A stretch of DNA of 64,000 nt from Vreelandella glaciei (lineage in GTDB: Bacteria > Pseudomonadota > Gammaproteobacteria > Pseudomonadales > Halomonadaceae): positions 88,806 through 152,805 of the forward strand of contig NZ_JACCDE010000006.1 in NCBI RefSeq assembly GCF_013415125.1. The letters are read 5' to 3'. Below the pieces are notes generated by a model. It did not search any database and had not been told where the DNA came from. It saw nothing but the letters and a program-made list of their open reading frames with translations. The position numbers were made by a program, and so were the translations under genes. Numbering within the stretch: the first letter of the stretch is position 1; every line of letters begins with the position of its first letter. Shown here piece by piece: positions 43,529-52,825 of the stretch.

Positions 43529-45310
43529 TCAATAATGCCCCTTGGCTCGCATCACTTTGTCCGCCCGTTCCTGGGCGATCGACAAGGCTTTCTTAATCGA
43601 ACGCCTACCATCTAGTACCTCGAATATCTCATTGCCTGCAATACTAATTAGGTCGGTAATTCCCGGCACGGGTGGGCGTGGCCAAGCCTGTAAAATATCC
43701 TTTTGTGCCATATCGTCGACAATTTTTATGAGGGGTGACAATGCAGAGACTTCAGGATCTTGGCTAACACTGAAACGGGGCGTCACTAGGCTGCCATTCA
43801 TAATGTAGAGTTTGGACATGTTTGCAGATGTCAGATGCCGTAAAGCCGTCCACACTGCCTCAACCCGCTCTGGTGCTAAGTTGGCCGGAATGGCGAGGGC
43901 ATAACCTCCTATTGGGGTTATGGCACGGCCATGATTTCCAACAGGATGGGGAAGATAGCGAGTATTGCCATAAGCAGGTGAGTGCCGATTCAACTCAAAC
44001 AGCGGGGCGAGTAGCGTGTAGCAGTAGGCCATACTGGTTTCACCCGATGCATACGACTGCGCACGCTCGTACCAAGACATACTGAGGATATTAGGCGGTG
44101 AATATTTCAGTATATCCAGCATATATTCGCAGGCCCTATAAGCGGCATCTGATTGAAACATAGGACGTAGCTGCTCGCCTCTGGCTTGCTGAAAGTCATA
44201 ACCTCCTTGACAACTCGATAGATTAAGGAGCGGCTGACCGAACTTCGCCATAAGAAAACTAAAGGTATGCCCGAGTGGCGTGCCTCTCGCTGCATTCCAA
44301 GCAATGCCGTAACGTCCTTTGGCAGGCTTATGTAGCTGTCTAGCGACTTTGACAAGCGCTTCTGTTGTGGTTGGAGGCGTCAACTGCAACGCCTCGAAAA
44401 CATCCTGACGATAGCAGAGCAGTTCTGGTGTTGTTTGAACGGGTATACCGTACTGACTGCCCGCATACCCTGAGCTCTGTATAGCCATTGGATGAAAATC
44501 AGAAAGATCATAATCGTCGCGTTTAATTAATGCATCAAGTGGCATCAGAACACCATCCGCCGCCAACTCACCAAACCAGGGTAAGTCACAGGCCACTACG
44601 TCATAGCGCGATTTGGCTAAACGAGCATTGTCTAGAATCTCATCTAACAGATTATCGATTGACCTTGCCTTATTACGTATCTCCAGCCCAAAGATCGACT
44701 CCAACTGACGTTTAAGGTTGTGCATGGCCATGAACGTTGGGTCAGCATGCGCTAACACACGTAATCCACCCTTAAGTTCAAGCCGCGCAGACAGCACTGC
44801 CGGGGTCGATATCACCCGCTCAGATGACGACATACCCAGAAAGATCTTACTGGCTGAATCCGATGTTGGGTCTATACCGAACAACGGGCCGAGGAGTCCT
44901 TTAATACGCTCGGCGTAGCTTTCCCACTCCTGGATCATTTGAGGGGAAGGATGCAACGAAACCGTCTTACCCGACTTAGTTCGTGGCCGTGAGATAAGCA
45001 AACCGCGCTGCATGATACTCTCGATGCCGCGCTTTGCCGTACCGTAGGTGAGGCCAGACGCATCGGCAAGAGACGTGGGGGTGGTTAACCTACCCGCAAG
45101 GTGGTTACGCATGACGTGCAGCAACATACGCATCTCGCGATAGCCAAGCGCCATAGAGAGCGAACTTTCAGTTTCATCTTCAAATTTTTCAATGAAGTCG
45201 ATAAATCGTGCGAACTCTGTATTCGAGATTTTGGAGGAGGGCATTTGCGATAACTTATCGTAAGGCCCTTCTGGGTTTGTTTCGTTTATCTCAGCACGAC
45301 CTTCTCTCAT
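43529..45310 (-). CDS. Predicted cytoplasmic regulator: winged helix fused to a solute-binding-protein domain
   Basis: A 593-residue protein with no signal peptide. Residues about 60-130 look like a MarR-type winged helix (TPTSLADASGLTYGTAKRGIESIMQRGLLISRP). From about 185 onward it resembles extracellular solute-binding protein family 1, as used for sugars: VLAHADPTFMAMHNLKRQLESIF, YDVVACDLPWFGELAADGVLMPLD, YGIPVQTTPELLCYRQDVFEAL and GGYALAIPA. A periplasmic-type binding domain attached to DNA-binding helices in the cytoplasm suggests a ligand sensor in the manner of LacI, but built on a different binding fold. The ligand and targets are unknown. GGAG lies seven bases before the ATG. It follows the TauE gene by 113 bases. 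Confidence 0.75.
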   Translation of the reverse strand: MREGRAEINETNPEGPYDKLSQMPSSKISNTEFARFIDFIEKFEDETESSLSMALGYREMRMLLHVMRNHLAGRLTTPTSLADASGLTYGTAKRGIESIMQRGLLISRPRTKSGKTVSLHPSPQMIQEWESYAERIKGLLGPLFGIDPTSDSASKIFLGMSSSERVISTPAVLSARLELKGGLRVLAHADPTFMAMHNLKRQLESIFGLEIRNKARSIDNLLDEILDNARLAKSRYDVVACDLPWFGELAADGVLMPLDALIKRDDYDLSDFHPMAIQSSGYAGSQYGIPVQTTPELLCYRQDVFEALQLTPPTTTEALVKVARQLHKPAKGRYGIAWNAARGTPLGHTFSFLMAKFGQPLLNLSSCQGGYDFQQARGEQLRPMFQSDAAYRACEYMLDILKYSPPNILSMSWYERAQSYASGETSMAYCYTLLAPLFELNRHSPAYGNTRYLPHPVGNHGRAITPIGGYALAIPANLAPERVEAVWTALRHLTSANMSKLYIMNGSLVTPRFSVSQDPEVSALSPLIKIVDDMAQKDILQAWPRPPVPGITDLISIAGNEIFEVLDGRRSIKKALSIAQERADKVMRAKGHY

Positions 45311-45353
45311 GACAACTCCAACACATCACCAAACCATCAGGCCGCCAACGTGG

Positions 45354-45416
45354 TGGTAAACACTTTTTGCGATGGGGCTGCTATTAAAAAAAGAACAGTT
45401 ATGAAAAAGTTTACCA
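45354..45416. promoter_or_regulatory. Inverted repeat just upstream of the fusion regulator
   Basis: TGGTAAAC (45354-45361) and GTTTACCA (45409-45416) are perfect 8-base arms 47 bases apart, each flanked on the inner side by a run of A/T (CTTTTT and AAAAAG). This may be a paired operator for autoregulation or part of a control stem. The regulator is not proven. Confidence 0.4.
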
Positions 45417-45423
45417 TTAAGTG

Positions 45424-46161
45424 TCAGCCTATACCGTCCATAATTAAGCGGATACCCAGCAGAATAAGCAGGCAAAGAATCACCCGGAAAAACAGCTCGC
45501 CATTGATGCGTTTTTGAATAACCAGCCCCAACCGAACCCCCAGCCATGCAACAGGCATCAGCAACATCGCTATGGTCAGGTTATCAAGGTTAACCAAGCC
45601 CAGCAGGGTGTAGGGAACCAGCTTCACCAGGTTAGTAATGGCCAGAAAAACCACTGCCGTCCCCAGGAATTGCTGTTTTGTCAGCTGGCATTGCAGCAGG
45701 TAAAAATTCAGCGGTGGGCCGCCCGCATGGGCAATAAAACTGGTAAATCCTGCAATGCCACCACACAGGCGCCCTACCCAGCCAGGCATTAATTTGCCAC
45801 GGAGCGGTTTGAATAACCCCCACAGGCCAAACAGTACCGAAAACACCCCCAACAGCAATGTCAGCAGCGCTTCATCAAACCAGCCATAGGTGAAGTAACC
45901 CACCACCACCCCTAGCACCGCGGGCGGAAACATAAGCCACAATAGACGGCCTACCCGCTGGTGCCACCACGCCTTGAGACTAAACACATCCATTACAATC
46001 AGTAGCGGCAGCATCACCGCGACAGCGAACGTCGGGCTTGCCTTTAACGAGATTAACGGCACGGCCACCACCCCTACCCCACCGGCAAATCCTGACTTGG
46101 AAATACCAGTCAGCAGCACAGCCACTACCATTAACGCCACGAATACCCAGTCAACAACCAT
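45424..46161 (-). CDS. TauE/SafE-family membrane exporter
   Basis: A 245-residue inner-membrane protein with about seven to eight hydrophobic segments. SKSGFAGGVGVVAVPLISL near 22-40 and IAGFTSFIAHAGGPPLNFYLLQ near 133-155 are the two repeated family motifs. TauE/SafE proteins move sulfite, sulfoacetate or other small anions. No substrate-specific residues are recognised. It is upstream of, and may be co-transcribed with, the winged-helix/binding-domain regulator. Confidence 0.85.
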   Translation of the reverse strand: MVVDWVFVALMVVAVLLTGISKSGFAGGVGVVAVPLISLKASPTFAVAVMLPLLIVMDVFSLKAWWHQRVGRLLWLMFPPAVLGVVVGYFTYGWFDEALLTLLLGVFSVLFGLWGLFKPLRGKLMPGWVGRLCGGIAGFTSFIAHAGGPPLNFYLLQCQLTKQQFLGTAVVFLAITNLVKLVPYTLLGLVNLDNLTIAMLLMPVAWLGVRLGLVIQKRINGELFFRVILCLLILLGIRLIMDGIG

Positions 46162-46213
46162 CTCAACGCCTCATTAGTTTTGCGCCGAGGCTCCCCTTGC
46201 TGCGATGCAAGCG

Positions 46214-46245
46214 AAAAAGGGGGCCATGACAGTCACGGCCCCCTT
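46214..46245 (-). terminator. Intrinsic terminator of the ring-cleavage operon
   Basis: GGGGGCC and GGCCCCC arms, extended by TGAC/GTCA across one mismatch, lie 40 bases beyond the nitroreductase stop. On the minus strand the stem is followed by TTTTT. This is a convincing Rho-independent terminator. Confidence 0.82.
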
Positions 46246-46284
46246 ACGTTTAGGCATACCAGCAAGCGTTAGCCATAAAGTTTG

Positions 46285-46875
46285 TTACATCACTTTGCAC
46301 ACTTCATCAAAGGAGAAGCGGTCGCCACGAGGGAACAACGCGCTCGTATCGCCATAGCCTAAGTTACACAGAAAATTGCTCTTCACTTTGCCATCTGGGA
46401 AGAACGCTTCATCCACAGCCGCATTGTTGAAGCCAGACATAGGGCCAGCGTCCAACCCTAGCGCGCGAGCCGCTAAAATGAGATAGCCGCCTTGAATGGA
46501 GCTATTACGAAATGCAGTGGAATGAATAAAGTCCGGTTTGCCTTCGAACAGCGATTTTGCGTCTTTGTTATGGGCGAACATGCGCGGCAGATGCTCATAG
46601 AACTCTGTGTCGAAACCAAGCACGGCGACCACCGGTGCCTTCATGGTTTTTTCCTGATTGCCTGGCATCAGAGCGGGTTTCAGGCGCTCTTTGGCCTCAT
46701 CTGTGGTCAGGAACAGAATCCGCGCTGGCTGGCAATTCATCGAGGTGGGGCCGAAATGCATTAGGTTATACAGCTCGCGCAGCGTTTCCTCGCTAACGTC
46801 ACGATCCTGCCAAACGTTGTGGGTACGTGCTTCAGTAAATAGCGTTGCGATAGCGGTTTGATCGATCGTGGTCAT
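46285..46875 (-). CDS. RutE-like nitroreductase / malonic semialdehyde reductase
   Basis: A 196-residue FMN oxidoreductase of the nitroreductase superfamily. TEARTHNVWQDRDVSEETLRELY at the N-terminus, FGPTSMNCQPARILFL near 42-57 and NSSIQGGYLILAARALGLDAGPMSGF near 125-150 are close to RutE/HadB patterns. RutE reduces malonic semialdehyde to 3-hydroxypropionate in pyrimidine breakdown, but no other rut genes are present. In this operon it may reduce a toxic aldehyde or an unsaturated intermediate. AGAGGAAA precedes the ATG. It is the last gene before a strong terminator, 59 bases after the dioxygenase. Confidence 0.85.
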   Translation of the reverse strand: MTTIDQTAIATLFTEARTHNVWQDRDVSEETLRELYNLMHFGPTSMNCQPARILFLTTDEAKERLKPALMPGNQEKTMKAPVVAVLGFDTEFYEHLPRMFAHNKDAKSLFEGKPDFIHSTAFRNSSIQGGYLILAARALGLDAGPMSGFNNAAVDEAFFPDGKVKSNFLCNLGYGDTSALFPRGDRFSFDEVCKVM

Positions 46876-46934
46876 GTCGTTTCCTCTTTCGGTTTAACCA
46901 GCTCAGTTCGAGCCGGACGTTCAGGTTGAGACGC

Positions 46935-47798
46935 TCAGGCCGTCTTTAAGCCGAAGTCGTAATGAAAATAGCGGTAAGGCGTTTCTATCTGCCGACCATC
47001 GGGCGCTTGCCCTGCTGGCTGCTGAGCAAACGTCTTCACCAGTGAATCCTTCACACCAAATACCGCATCCGAATCAAGGTAGGGGTCGTCTTCGGCGAAG
47101 ATTTGGGTGACCAAGGTTTCGTACCCCGGCGCCATCAGCATGAAATGCACATGCGCCGGGCGATAAGGATGCCGCCCGGTAATGTCGAGCATTTTGCCGA
47201 CTGGCCCGTCTGTTGGGATCGGATAAGGCGAAGGGGTGACGGTCCAGAAGGCGTAACCGCCTTGGCTATCGGTATGGAAGCGAGCACGCAATGAAGCGCT
47301 TTCAAGCTCAGGCTTTTGCACGTCGTAAAAACCTTCACTGTCCGACTGCCATACATCAATAGTGACATTTGCCAATGGCTTACCCTGGGCATCGTGCACG
47401 CGGCCTTCAACGAATAGCGGCTCGCCTTCAACCCCCCAATTAATGGCATCACCCTGATTCGCTTGGGGAGGGTCCGCCACATAAAAAGGCCCCAATACGG
47501 TACTTTCGGTAATGTTCGGGTCACTGTTTGAGTGGTTGATGGCGTCCACCAACATGGTCACACCAAGGGTGTCAGAAAGCAGAATGAACTCTTGGCGTTC
47601 GTCATCGCACATTTGCCCCGTGCGGGTCAGAAACTCAATCGCCTGGGTCCACTCTTGCTCTGTGGGTTGTACTTCACGCAGATAAGCGTGCAGGTGTTTG
47701 ACCAAACCATTAAGCAGCGTCTTTAGCCGTGCGTCTTCACAGCTAGAGAACTCTTCAATTACCGCCGCGGTGATATTGTCGGTCGTCAGGTTGCGCAT
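46935..47798 (-). CDS. Intradiol ring-cleavage dioxygenase (hydroxyquinol/catechol 1,2-dioxygenase family)
   Basis: A 287-residue non-heme Fe(III) enzyme that opens an aromatic ring between two hydroxyls. The N-terminal helical dimerisation domain (about 1-100) has TRTGQMCDDERQEFILLSDTLGVTMLVD. Iron ligands are a Tyr in EGFYDVQ near 165, and Tyr, His and His in GRHPYRPAHVHFMLMAPGYETLVTQIF near 198-224. The length and adjacent maleylacetate reductase favour hydroxyquinol over catechol. ATG at 47798, after AGGGGGC, is chosen; the upstream frame overlaps the preceding gene. Confidence 0.87.
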   Translation of the reverse strand: MRNLTTDNITAAVIEEFSSCEDARLKTLLNGLVKHLHAYLREVQPTEQEWTQAIEFLTRTGQMCDDERQEFILLSDTLGVTMLVDAINHSNSDPNITESTVLGPFYVADPPQANQGDAINWGVEGEPLFVEGRVHDAQGKPLANVTIDVWQSDSEGFYDVQKPELESASLRARFHTDSQGGYAFWTVTPSPYPIPTDGPVGKMLDITGRHPYRPAHVHFMLMAPGYETLVTQIFAEDDPYLDSDAVFGVKDSLVKTFAQQPAGQAPDGRQIETPYRYFHYDFGLKTA

Positions 47799-47799
47799 C

Positions 47800-48738
47800 T
47801 TATTGCCCCCTATGCGGTGCGGGTGTCGGCTCACCGAGCCCCGAAAGTCGCTCGGTGTGGTGTACGGTAGCGATATAGTCATCATCGCCATGGCCGGTGG
47901 CGATAAGCGCGGTATAGGCTTCGCGCATTTGGGCGGCCAGTGGCGTTGTGACCCCGGAGGTGTGGGCGCAATCAAGTATCAGATCGAGATCTTTGGCCAT
48001 TTGGGCAGCGGAAAATGTCGAGGTGAAATCGCGCTGGGAAAGTGGCGGCACCTTGTACTTCACCATCGGTGAACCCACCGCGCTGTCGGAAATAAGCGTC
48101 AACATGGCGTCCCATTCAATGTTGCCTTTGCGCGCCAGGGTCAGCGCTTCACTCATCATTCCGGCACTGACGGCAATCATCAGGTTAATCGCCAGCTTGG
48201 CGACCCGAGCCTGCTCTTCATCGCCCAGCCAATATTGTGCTTTGGTAAAGGCTTCAAACACGGGTTTGGCGGATGCCAGTGCATCGCGGGGGCCAGATAC
48301 CATCGCCGACAGCGTGCCTGCCTCAGCCGCCACGGGGTTCCCCGACACGGGGCTACGCAAATACGAGATGCCATGAGCCTTGGCCGCTTCGGCCACGCGG
48401 GCAGACGCTTCAACACTCACCGTACTGGTCTCGACCAAGATACTCCCGGGCATCATATGACGAACCAGCTCGCCCGCTTCAAGGCAAAGCGCGATTAAAG
48501 CGCGGTCGTCGGGAATCGAGACAAACACCAGATCACAATCAGCCACCGCACTGGCAAGCTGCTGATGGGGCGTGACTCCTAACGCTGCAGCCAACGCGAG
48601 GCGCTCGCTGGAAAGGTCAAATCCTTGTACCGCGGTTCCTGCCTGGATAATTCTGGCGGCCATGGGCAAGCCCAGCTTACCCAAGCCCACCCAAGCCACC
48701 TTAGGTGGCGAAGGGCGCGTGGTGGAAACGGTTGTCAT
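47800..48738 (-). CDS. 3-hydroxyisobutyrate dehydrogenase-like NAD(P) oxidoreductase
   Basis: A 312-residue beta-hydroxyacid dehydrogenase family protein. The Rossmann motif is GLGKLGLPMAARI near 18-30, SIPDDRAL near 74-81, the substrate-binding STVSVEASARVAEAA near 103-117 with RSPVSGNPVAAEAGTLS near 127, and the catalytic Lys in ARVAKLAINLM near 178. The family acts on hydroxyisobutyrate, tartronate and similar compounds, so the substrate here is open. GGAGG precedes the ATG, which overlaps the amidohydrolase stop (ATGA); its own stop almost touches the dioxygenase start. Confidence 0.85.
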   Translation of the reverse strand: MTTVSTTRPSPPKVAWVGLGKLGLPMAARIIQAGTAVQGFDLSSERLALAAALGVTPHQQLASAVADCDLVFVSIPDDRALIALCLEAGELVRHMMPGSILVETSTVSVEASARVAEAAKAHGISYLRSPVSGNPVAAEAGTLSAMVSGPRDALASAKPVFEAFTKAQYWLGDEEQARVAKLAINLMIAVSAGMMSEALTLARKGNIEWDAMLTLISDSAVGSPMVKYKVPPLSQRDFTSTFSAAQMAKDLDLILDCAHTSGVTTPLAAQMREAYTALIATGHGDDDYIATVHHTERLSGLGEPTPAPHRGQ

Positions 48739-50120
48739 TGGTTTGCCTCCTGTGTCGAGTGGGCTTCACGCGCCAGCAGTTCGGCGTGAATACGGTGGCC
48801 AGACTTAGCAAGCTCAGCGATACCTTGCTCGGTATTAATCAACAGGCGGCCGCTGCGCTTTTTGAACTGCCCGGCCACCATGACGCTGTCGATGTTAGCT
48901 AGGCTTGTCTGCATCACCACCGTAGAAACTGGGTCATTGACCGGCTGCATATTGAGCTTGTTGCTGTCGATCAGCACCAAGTCGGCCTGCTTGCCTGGCG
49001 TAAGGCTGCCAATGCGGGCATCGAGTCCAAGAGCTTTCGCCCCATCCAGCGTGATCCAGCCAAGCGCTTCTCGGGTAGTAATAGTCGAGGTGTCCGGTAT
49101 CTTGCCTTGCTCCCGACGTGAAGCATCGTTATCCAGGGAACGCTGCATCCCCAGTGCGGCACGGGCAACACTGAACATGTCACCCGAAAGTACAGACTCA
49201 AGATCAACCCCCAGAGACACCACCCCGCCGTGCTGGCGTACCAGCCCAGTGACTGGAAAGCCGTGGCCTTGGGTCATCTCGTTTTCCGGTGCAATCGAGA
49301 ACGTCACACCACTGGCGCAGAACCGTGACATCTGGCCGTCATCCAGGCTTTGGCCATGCACAATGTTGATATCGGGCCCCAGCAAACCACGGCTTTCAAC
49401 TTCATCCCAGGCGCCCGGCGCTACCGCCGCGCCCCCGCCCTGATGCATCGAAGCCACAAGGCCAAACTCTTTCGCCAGGGCAAAGTCTTTCAAGGTAACG
49501 TCAAGGGTTGAATAGTGAGGGCCAAGGATGGCCATGCCTAAAGTGACAAGCCCCTTTGGATTCGCCAGCTCACCCTTTAACAGCCGTTTTATTTCATGGC
49601 GTGGGTGGGGGATCTCACTAAAATGCGGCTGGCCAGGCTGTGGGTCCGGTTTCGGTGAGCCGTGCATAAACAGCGCCCGTATTCCGGACTCTTTTAGCCC
49701 ACTCACGGCAGCGTCTGTGTGGTCTGGGCTAGGGTTGTTATGACACCAGTCACCTAATGTGGTGGTGCCACAGTTAAGCTGATTAATCGCGCCCATACGG
49801 GTCGCAATATAAATGTCATTGGGCGTGAATAGCGCCGCCAGACCGCGGTGGACGTGGCGAAAATACTCAAGCAGCGTCCAGTTGGCGGCAACGCCACGCA
49901 GCCCGGTCTGCCAGGTATGCATATGCGCATTCACCAACCCAGGGATGAGAATACCGCCAGCACAGTCAATAACCTCTGCGCCCTGCGCCTTGGGGTCATC
50001 GACCAGGCCATGGCCCACGGCGGCAAGGCGATCATCTTCAACCAGCACCTGGCCGTTGCTTAACTCGCCCAACTGCGAGTCCATGGTAATCACGGTAGCG
50101 TTAATGAAGAGCACTTTCAT
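48735..50120 (-). CDS. ATZ/TRZ-like amidohydrolase (deaminase family)
   Basis: A 461-residue mononuclear-metal amidohydrolase of the group that includes chlorohydrolases, cytosine deaminase-like and 8-oxoguanine deaminase-like enzymes. VNAHMHTWQTGLRG near 60-73 has the metal His pair, SMHQGGGAAVAPGAW near 225-240, NIVHGQSLDDGQMSRF near 249-264 and the metal Asp in SLGVDLESVLSGDMF near 295-310. It probably hydrolyses an amine or amide from a heterocycle or aromatic compound. ATG at 50120 overlaps the maleylacetate reductase stop (ATGA). The substrate cannot be assigned. Confidence 0.82.
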   Translation of the reverse strand: MKVLFINATVITMDSQLGELSNGQVLVEDDRLAAVGHGLVDDPKAQGAEVIDCAGGILIPGLVNAHMHTWQTGLRGVAANWTLLEYFRHVHRGLAALFTPNDIYIATRMGAINQLNCGTTTLGDWCHNNPSPDHTDAAVSGLKESGIRALFMHGSPKPDPQPGQPHFSEIPHPRHEIKRLLKGELANPKGLVTLGMAILGPHYSTLDVTLKDFALAKEFGLVASMHQGGGAAVAPGAWDEVESRGLLGPDINIVHGQSLDDGQMSRFCASGVTFSIAPENEMTQGHGFPVTGLVRQHGGVVSLGVDLESVLSGDMFSVARAALGMQRSLDNDASRREQGKIPDTSTITTREALGWITLDGAKALGLDARIGSLTPGKQADLVLIDSNKLNMQPVNDPVSTVVMQTSLANIDSVMVAGQFKKRSGRLLINTEQGIAELAKSGHRIHAELLAREAHSTQEANQ

Positions 50121-51196
50121 TGCGCACCCCCAGGTTGAGCGTGAGGGCGACGGCCCGCCTGGGCATCGCTGAGTAACTGCTGAATGCCCGTGGCTTCTAT
50201 TTCGCGCGGATTCCAATAGGGGTTCTGAGTAGCGATCTCTGTGGCGCGCTCAACATCGGCGGGGGTAAAGCCAAGTTCAGCAAGCCCACTGGGTGCGCCA
50301 ACTGCACGGCCTAAGTCATAAAGCCCAGCGGCGGCGTCCGAACAGCCCAGCGCACGGCCAATGCGAGCCATTGCGTCAGGCACGGCAGGGGCGTTATAAG
50401 CCAGTGCATGGGGCAGCACAATGGTGTGCGTCTCCGCATGGGGTAAGTTAAAAGAGCCGCCCAAGGTATGGCACAGCTTATGGTGCAACGACATCCCCAC
50501 CGAGCCAAGGCACGTTCCGCACAACCAAGCGCCATACAGCGCATCAGAGCGCGCTTCTACATTGCTGGGGTCGTTAGCAATCACGGGCAGGCTTCTCGCC
50601 AGCGCCGCGATCCCCTCCTCTGCCATTAGCGCGATTACTGGGTTGCAGTCACGGGCATATAGCGCCTCTACCGCATGAGCTATCGCGTTAATGCCGCTGG
50701 TTCCGGACATCTCAGCGGGTAGCGTCAAGGTGAGATCCACGTCATAGATGACGGTTTCCGGCAGTACATCTAAAGTGCGCTGCGTCGTCTTGATACCGTC
50801 GCGGGTCTCCCCCAGGATCGGGGTCATTTCTGAGCCTGCATAGGTGGTAGGAATGGCGATCTGCGGCAAGCCGGTGCGCAGCGCGATCGCCTTGCCCAAA
50901 CCAATCGTCGAGCCACCGCCAATGGCAATAGTGCAATCCACGTTCAGCTCTTTCACTACCTGCAAGGCATTGTCGGTCACGTCGACTGGCGTGTGCATGG
51001 CGGCGTCCGCGTAAACGCCTATGCCCTTCTCACCCAACTGCGCTAGTACGCGGCTTGCCTGCTCGTGCTGTTGAGGCGTGGCCAACACCAGGGCGCGTGA
51101 ACAGCCTAGATGGTCAAGCTCTTCACTTAGACGCGACAAGGTTCCTCGGCCAAACACCACGCGGGATGGCAGGCCATCATAAACAAAGGGTTGCAT
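50117..51196 (-). CDS. Maleylacetate reductase
   Basis: A 359-residue member of the iron-type alcohol dehydrogenase superfamily that reduces maleylacetate to 3-oxoadipate with NAD(P)H. GRGTLSRLSEELDHLGCSRALVL near 15-37 and GGGSTIGLGKAIAL near 88-101 bind the nucleotide. IAIPTTYAGSEMTPI near 107-121 is highly characteristic of maleylacetate reductases. Metal-region histidines lie in LHHKLCHTLGG and PHAETHTIVLPHALAYN near 230-260. AAGGAA precedes ATG at 51196. It begins the catabolic half of the operon just after the transporter ATPase. Confidence 0.88.
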   Translation of the reverse strand: MQPFVYDGLPSRVVFGRGTLSRLSEELDHLGCSRALVLATPQQHEQASRVLAQLGEKGIGVYADAAMHTPVDVTDNALQVVKELNVDCTIAIGGGSTIGLGKAIALRTGLPQIAIPTTYAGSEMTPILGETRDGIKTTQRTLDVLPETVIYDVDLTLTLPAEMSGTSGINAIAHAVEALYARDCNPVIALMAEEGIAALARSLPVIANDPSNVEARSDALYGAWLCGTCLGSVGMSLHHKLCHTLGGSFNLPHAETHTIVLPHALAYNAPAVPDAMARIGRALGCSDAAAGLYDLGRAVGAPSGLAELGFTPADVERATEIATQNPYWNPREIEATGIQQLLSDAQAGRRPHAQPGGAQ

Positions 51197-51268
51197 AAAA
51201 CATTCCTTATACGTTTGAAGTGGTCTGTATGTGCTCTTTGCAGAGCACAACAGTCGCAAAACGGCGTG

Positions 51269-52825
51269 CTAGCTCGCCTGCGCCTGCTTGCCCATTCCGG
51301 TAATTGCCTGAACCAACTCGTCCTCGCTGACGTTGTCACCATCAAACTCAGCGGTAACGCGACCGTCATACATAGCGATAATGCGGTTACTCAGGCCAAG
51401 CACCTCGGGCATCTCGGAAGAGATCACCAGCACCGCATAGCCAGATTTGGCCAGGTCTTTAACCAGGGTGTGGATTTCCGACTTGGATCCCACATCAATG
51501 CCTCGGGTTGGCTCATCAAGAATCAATAGCTTGGGGTGGGTATGCAGCCATTTGCCGATGACGATCTTCTGCTGGTTACCGCCGCTCAGGTTGCCCACTT
51601 TTTGGCGCCAGCTGGGGGTTTTGATTTTCATCGCCTGATGGTATTTGTCGTACACCTCTCGCTCTTTGGCACTCGTCATAAAGCCCCATGACGACACGCT
51701 AGAAAGGCTTGCCAGAGTCATGTTATCTCGGCAGTTCATTCCCAGAATCAGTCCCTGATCCTTGCGGTCTTCAGGCACCAAAGCAACGCCATGAACCACG
51801 GCGTCATGGGAGTTACGGAAGGACACCACCTTGCCATCTAACACCACCTCGCCAGTGGAAGGCGTGCGCAGGCCGAAGATGGTTTCTGCGACCTCAGAGC
51901 GGCCCGCGCCTACCAGGCCGTACATGCCCACAATTTCACCCTTGCGAACATTAAAGCTGACGTTCTCGAATACGCGCTTCACCGAGAGGTTGCGCACTTC
52001 CAACAAATTGTCGCCAAAGTTACTCGGTTTGCTGGCATGATCGAGCTCCAAGCTACGGCCGATCATCATTCGAGTGATCTCGTCCTCGTTGGTATCCGCC
52101 GTATTGACGGTTCCGGTGTATTCACCATCCCGCAGCACGGAAATACGGTGTGATAAGTGAAAAATTTCATCCATGCGGTGGGAGATATAAACAATCCCCA
52201 CGCCTTGCTCACACAGCGAATTGATCACGTCATAGAGCACTGGTTTTTCATGGTCAGTGAGCGATGCCGTCGGTTCATCGAACACCACTACGCGCGGGGT
52301 AAACGCCAACGCTCGGCCAATTTCGACCATCTGTTTCTTAGCAATCGACAGCGATCCCACTAAGTCATCGTGTTGAAAACCACACTTAAGCGTCTCAAGA
52401 ATCTTATTGGTATCCTCGCGCAGCTTGCGCCAGTCAACGCGATTGAACGGCTTTCTTGGCAGGCTGCCGAGAAAGATGTTTTCGGCAACCGTCATTTCGG
52501 GTACCAGCGACTGCTCTTGATGAATCAGCACGACGCCTGCCCGCTTGGCATGCTTGGGGTTTTCAAAGGCCATTTCCTGGCCAGCAAGAATGATCTTTCC
52601 TTCATTCGCTTGGTGCTTACCCGCTAGCACTTTCATTAGTGTCGACTTGCCTGCCCCATTTTCGCCAAGCAGGGCATGCACTTCCCCAGGCCGCACGTCA
52701 AAATCCACACTATTTAGGGCAACCACCCCAGGAAAACGCTTGGTGATACCTTCAAGTCGCAGTATCGGTTCAGCGTTAATCGGCTGTCGTTTGTTAGATG
52801 AAAAGTCGTGTTGTGAAGGGCTCAT
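51269..52825 (-). CDS. Ribose-type sugar ABC transporter ATP-binding protein (two ATPase domains)
   Basis: A 518-residue duplicated ATPase of the RbsA/MglA family. The first domain has Walker A LLGENGAGKSTLMK near 53 and Walker B VVVFDEPTASLTD near 178. The second has a degenerate nucleotide loop MYGLVGAGRSEVAE near 300, signature LSGGNQQKIVIGKWL near 415, and Walker B LLILDEPTRGIDVGSK near 440. AAGGAGG precedes the ATG, which overlaps the permease stop. It is part of the importer encoded with the ring-cleavage genes, so its cargo may not be a simple sugar. Confidence 0.9.
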   Translation of the reverse strand: MSPSQHDFSSNKRQPINAEPILRLEGITKRFPGVVALNSVDFDVRPGEVHALLGENGAGKSTLMKVLAGKHQANEGKIILAGQEMAFENPKHAKRAGVVLIHQEQSLVPEMTVAENIFLGSLPRKPFNRVDWRKLREDTNKILETLKCGFQHDDLVGSLSIAKKQMVEIGRALAFTPRVVVFDEPTASLTDHEKPVLYDVINSLCEQGVGIVYISHRMDEIFHLSHRISVLRDGEYTGTVNTADTNEDEITRMMIGRSLELDHASKPSNFGDNLLEVRNLSVKRVFENVSFNVRKGEIVGMYGLVGAGRSEVAETIFGLRTPSTGEVVLDGKVVSFRNSHDAVVHGVALVPEDRKDQGLILGMNCRDNMTLASLSSVSSWGFMTSAKEREVYDKYHQAMKIKTPSWRQKVGNLSGGNQQKIVIGKWLHTHPKLLILDEPTRGIDVGSKSEIHTLVKDLAKSGYAVLVISSEMPEVLGLSNRIIAMYDGRVTAEFDGDNVSEDELVQAITGMGKQAQAS

